From an uncultured Bacteroidales bacterium (GTDB lineage: Bacteria > Bacteroidota > Bacteroidia > Bacteroidales > Bacteroidaceae): a DNA stretch of 30,207 nt. The position numbers were made by a program, and so were the translations under genes. The first letter of the stretch is position 1. Each line of letters starts with the position of its first letter. The DNA lies in NCBI GenBank assembly GCA_902768605.1, contig CACXLY010000025.1, positions 1 to 30,207 on the forward strand, written 5' to 3'. Positions 29,652-30,207 of the stretch are shown here, piece after piece. The notes beneath the pieces were generated by a model. The model searched no databases. It had not been told where the DNA came from and saw only the letters and a program-made list of their open reading frames with translations.

Positions 29652-30207
29652 AGAGACTGCTTCTTGCTGTCTTTCTTTGTTGTAGTGCAGGCTGCTACGC
29701 TGAGGTCTCATCTGCGGCGGACAGCAGTATGGAAACCCCTGTGCCGGTTTCCGTCTCCCAACTCTTGCAGAAGCAAGAAGATGGCTTTAGAGCCTCCCAG
29801 CGCCGCGCTAACCGTTTTGTGGCGACAATCATTGCCATCCTAATTGCCCTCCTGCTCGTGTCGTTGGCATTCATCCTCCGTCTTGTTTTGCGTCAGAAGG
29901 ATAACGAACTCGACCAACAAAAGCAGGCGCTTTTCCACAAAAAGAGTGTTCATGGGATTGCCGTCTCGCCCGAAACGATGGCCTTACGCAAGCGATGCGC
30001 TGCTGCGGAACTGCCTACGGAAGGCGAGTGGCAAAGCTTCCAGACGATGATTGACAGCCGATGCGATGGCTTTGCCCGGCATCTCTCGTCCGTCTATAAA
30101 CTCAGCCAGCAGGAGCTCCGCGTTTGTCTCTTGATTAAAGCGCAGTTCAAACCGTCCGAAATCGCTATTCTGACGGCTCATAGCAAAGAGGCAATCACCT
30201 CCACTCG
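29648..30207 (+). CDS. Membrane-anchored HTH regulator, 3' end missing
   Basis: An open frame to the window edge (186 codons visible). The GTG at 29648 overlaps the preceding TGA and begins a signal peptide (MKRLLLAVFLCCSAGCYA). A short periplasmic part (about 19-57) is followed by one membrane helix at about 60-80 (VATIIAILIALLLVSLAFIL), a charged coiled-coil-like stretch (RQKDNELDQQKQALFHKK), and a cytoplasmic domain. Its end (LSQQELRVCLLIKAQFKPSE, then IAILTAHSKEAITSTR) has the look of the LuxR-type helix-turn-helix found at the C-terminus of Bacteroidetes membrane-bound or TPR regulators. The same frame is open back to 29276, so automated calling would probably fuse it to the frameshifted gene upstream. 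The target genes are unknown. Confidence 0.68.
   Translation, partial: MKRLLLAVFLCCSAGCYAEVSSAADSSMETPVPVSVSQLLQKQEDGFRASQRRANRFVATIIAILIALLLVSLAFILRLVLRQKDNELDQQKQALFHKKSVHGIAVSPETMALRKRCAAAELPTEGEWQSFQTMIDSRCDGFARHLSSVYKLSQQELRVCLLIKAQFKPSEIAILTAHSKEAITST

Noticed and set aside
29416..29685. 89-codon plus-strand open frame at the right end
   Set aside because: Third frame of the membrane-protein region; the other two frames give the membrane helices, while this one gives Ser/His-rich sequence without a fold.

Overview
The window looks like a chromosomal segment of a Bacteroidales species, most likely a Prevotella-type (Prevotellaceae) gut or oral organism. The evidence is: recurrent TAnnTTTG promoter boxes with an upstream TTG; no obvious Shine-Dalgarno sequences; a Bacteroidetes-type N-succinylornithine carbamoyltransferase; a DUF4837 lipoprotein; a GH106-type rhamnosidase; and secreted proteins that end in the short 'IYVVxGKKVLxR'-like C-terminus common in Prevotella. 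Most of the window is fairly GC-rich for the group. The stretch from about 4050 to 6500 is visibly AT-rich.

Layout. (1) 1-3425, plus strand: the 3' part of an AMP-forming acyl-CoA synthetase, argF' (arginine biosynthesis through succinylated intermediates), a small secreted protein, and a nitroreductase closed by a clear terminator. (2) 3426-9989, plus strand: a 600-nt spacer with hairpins and ACACGT repeats. It is followed by a three-gene accessory operon encoding a clan CD (gingipain/CHAT-like) lipoprotein, a fimbrillin-like lipoprotein with an ASH/choice-of-anchor-D domain, and a C10 (streptopain/interpain-type) protease. A strong terminator ends it. (3) 10107-10260: a 22-nt-period repeat array. 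(4) 10315-19161, minus strand: housekeeping genes read right to left: rlmN, DUF4837 lipoprotein, a shortened PdxA-like pseudoenzyme, a sigma-54-activator-type AAA+ regulator, lptE, a TPR protein, secG, a BadF-type sugar kinase, then cutC-sdaA from their own promoter with a hairpin leader. (5) 19322-21504, plus strand: a GH109-like secreted oxidoreductase-fold protein coupled to 5-formyltetrahydrofolate cyclo-ligase. The N-terminus of the ligase reads through a palindromic repeat. (6) 21528-22069: a ten-unit 22-nt array and a MITE-like element with terminal inverted repeats. (7) 22224-25481: a GH106-like alpha-L-rhamnosidase, facing mutY on the minus strand. (8) 26699-29193, plus strand: a 29-aa AURKAIP1/COX24-like basic protein, rng (RNase E/G), and a secreted endonuclease/exonuclease/phosphatase. 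(9) 29276 to the end: a membrane-protein gene with an apparent +1 frameshift, overlapped by the start of a membrane-anchored HTH regulator that runs off the window.

The points most worth a second look are: the PdxA-derived protein that has lost its metal-binding histidines but stays in the envelope/translation operon; the protease-rich lipoprotein operon with a composition change inside one gene; a family of 22-nt-period intergenic arrays sharing an AACGTG-like core; the hairpin leader in front of cutC-sdaA; and the frameshifted gene at the right end. All family assignments were made by reading motifs, without database searches. Statements about homologues are from memory.
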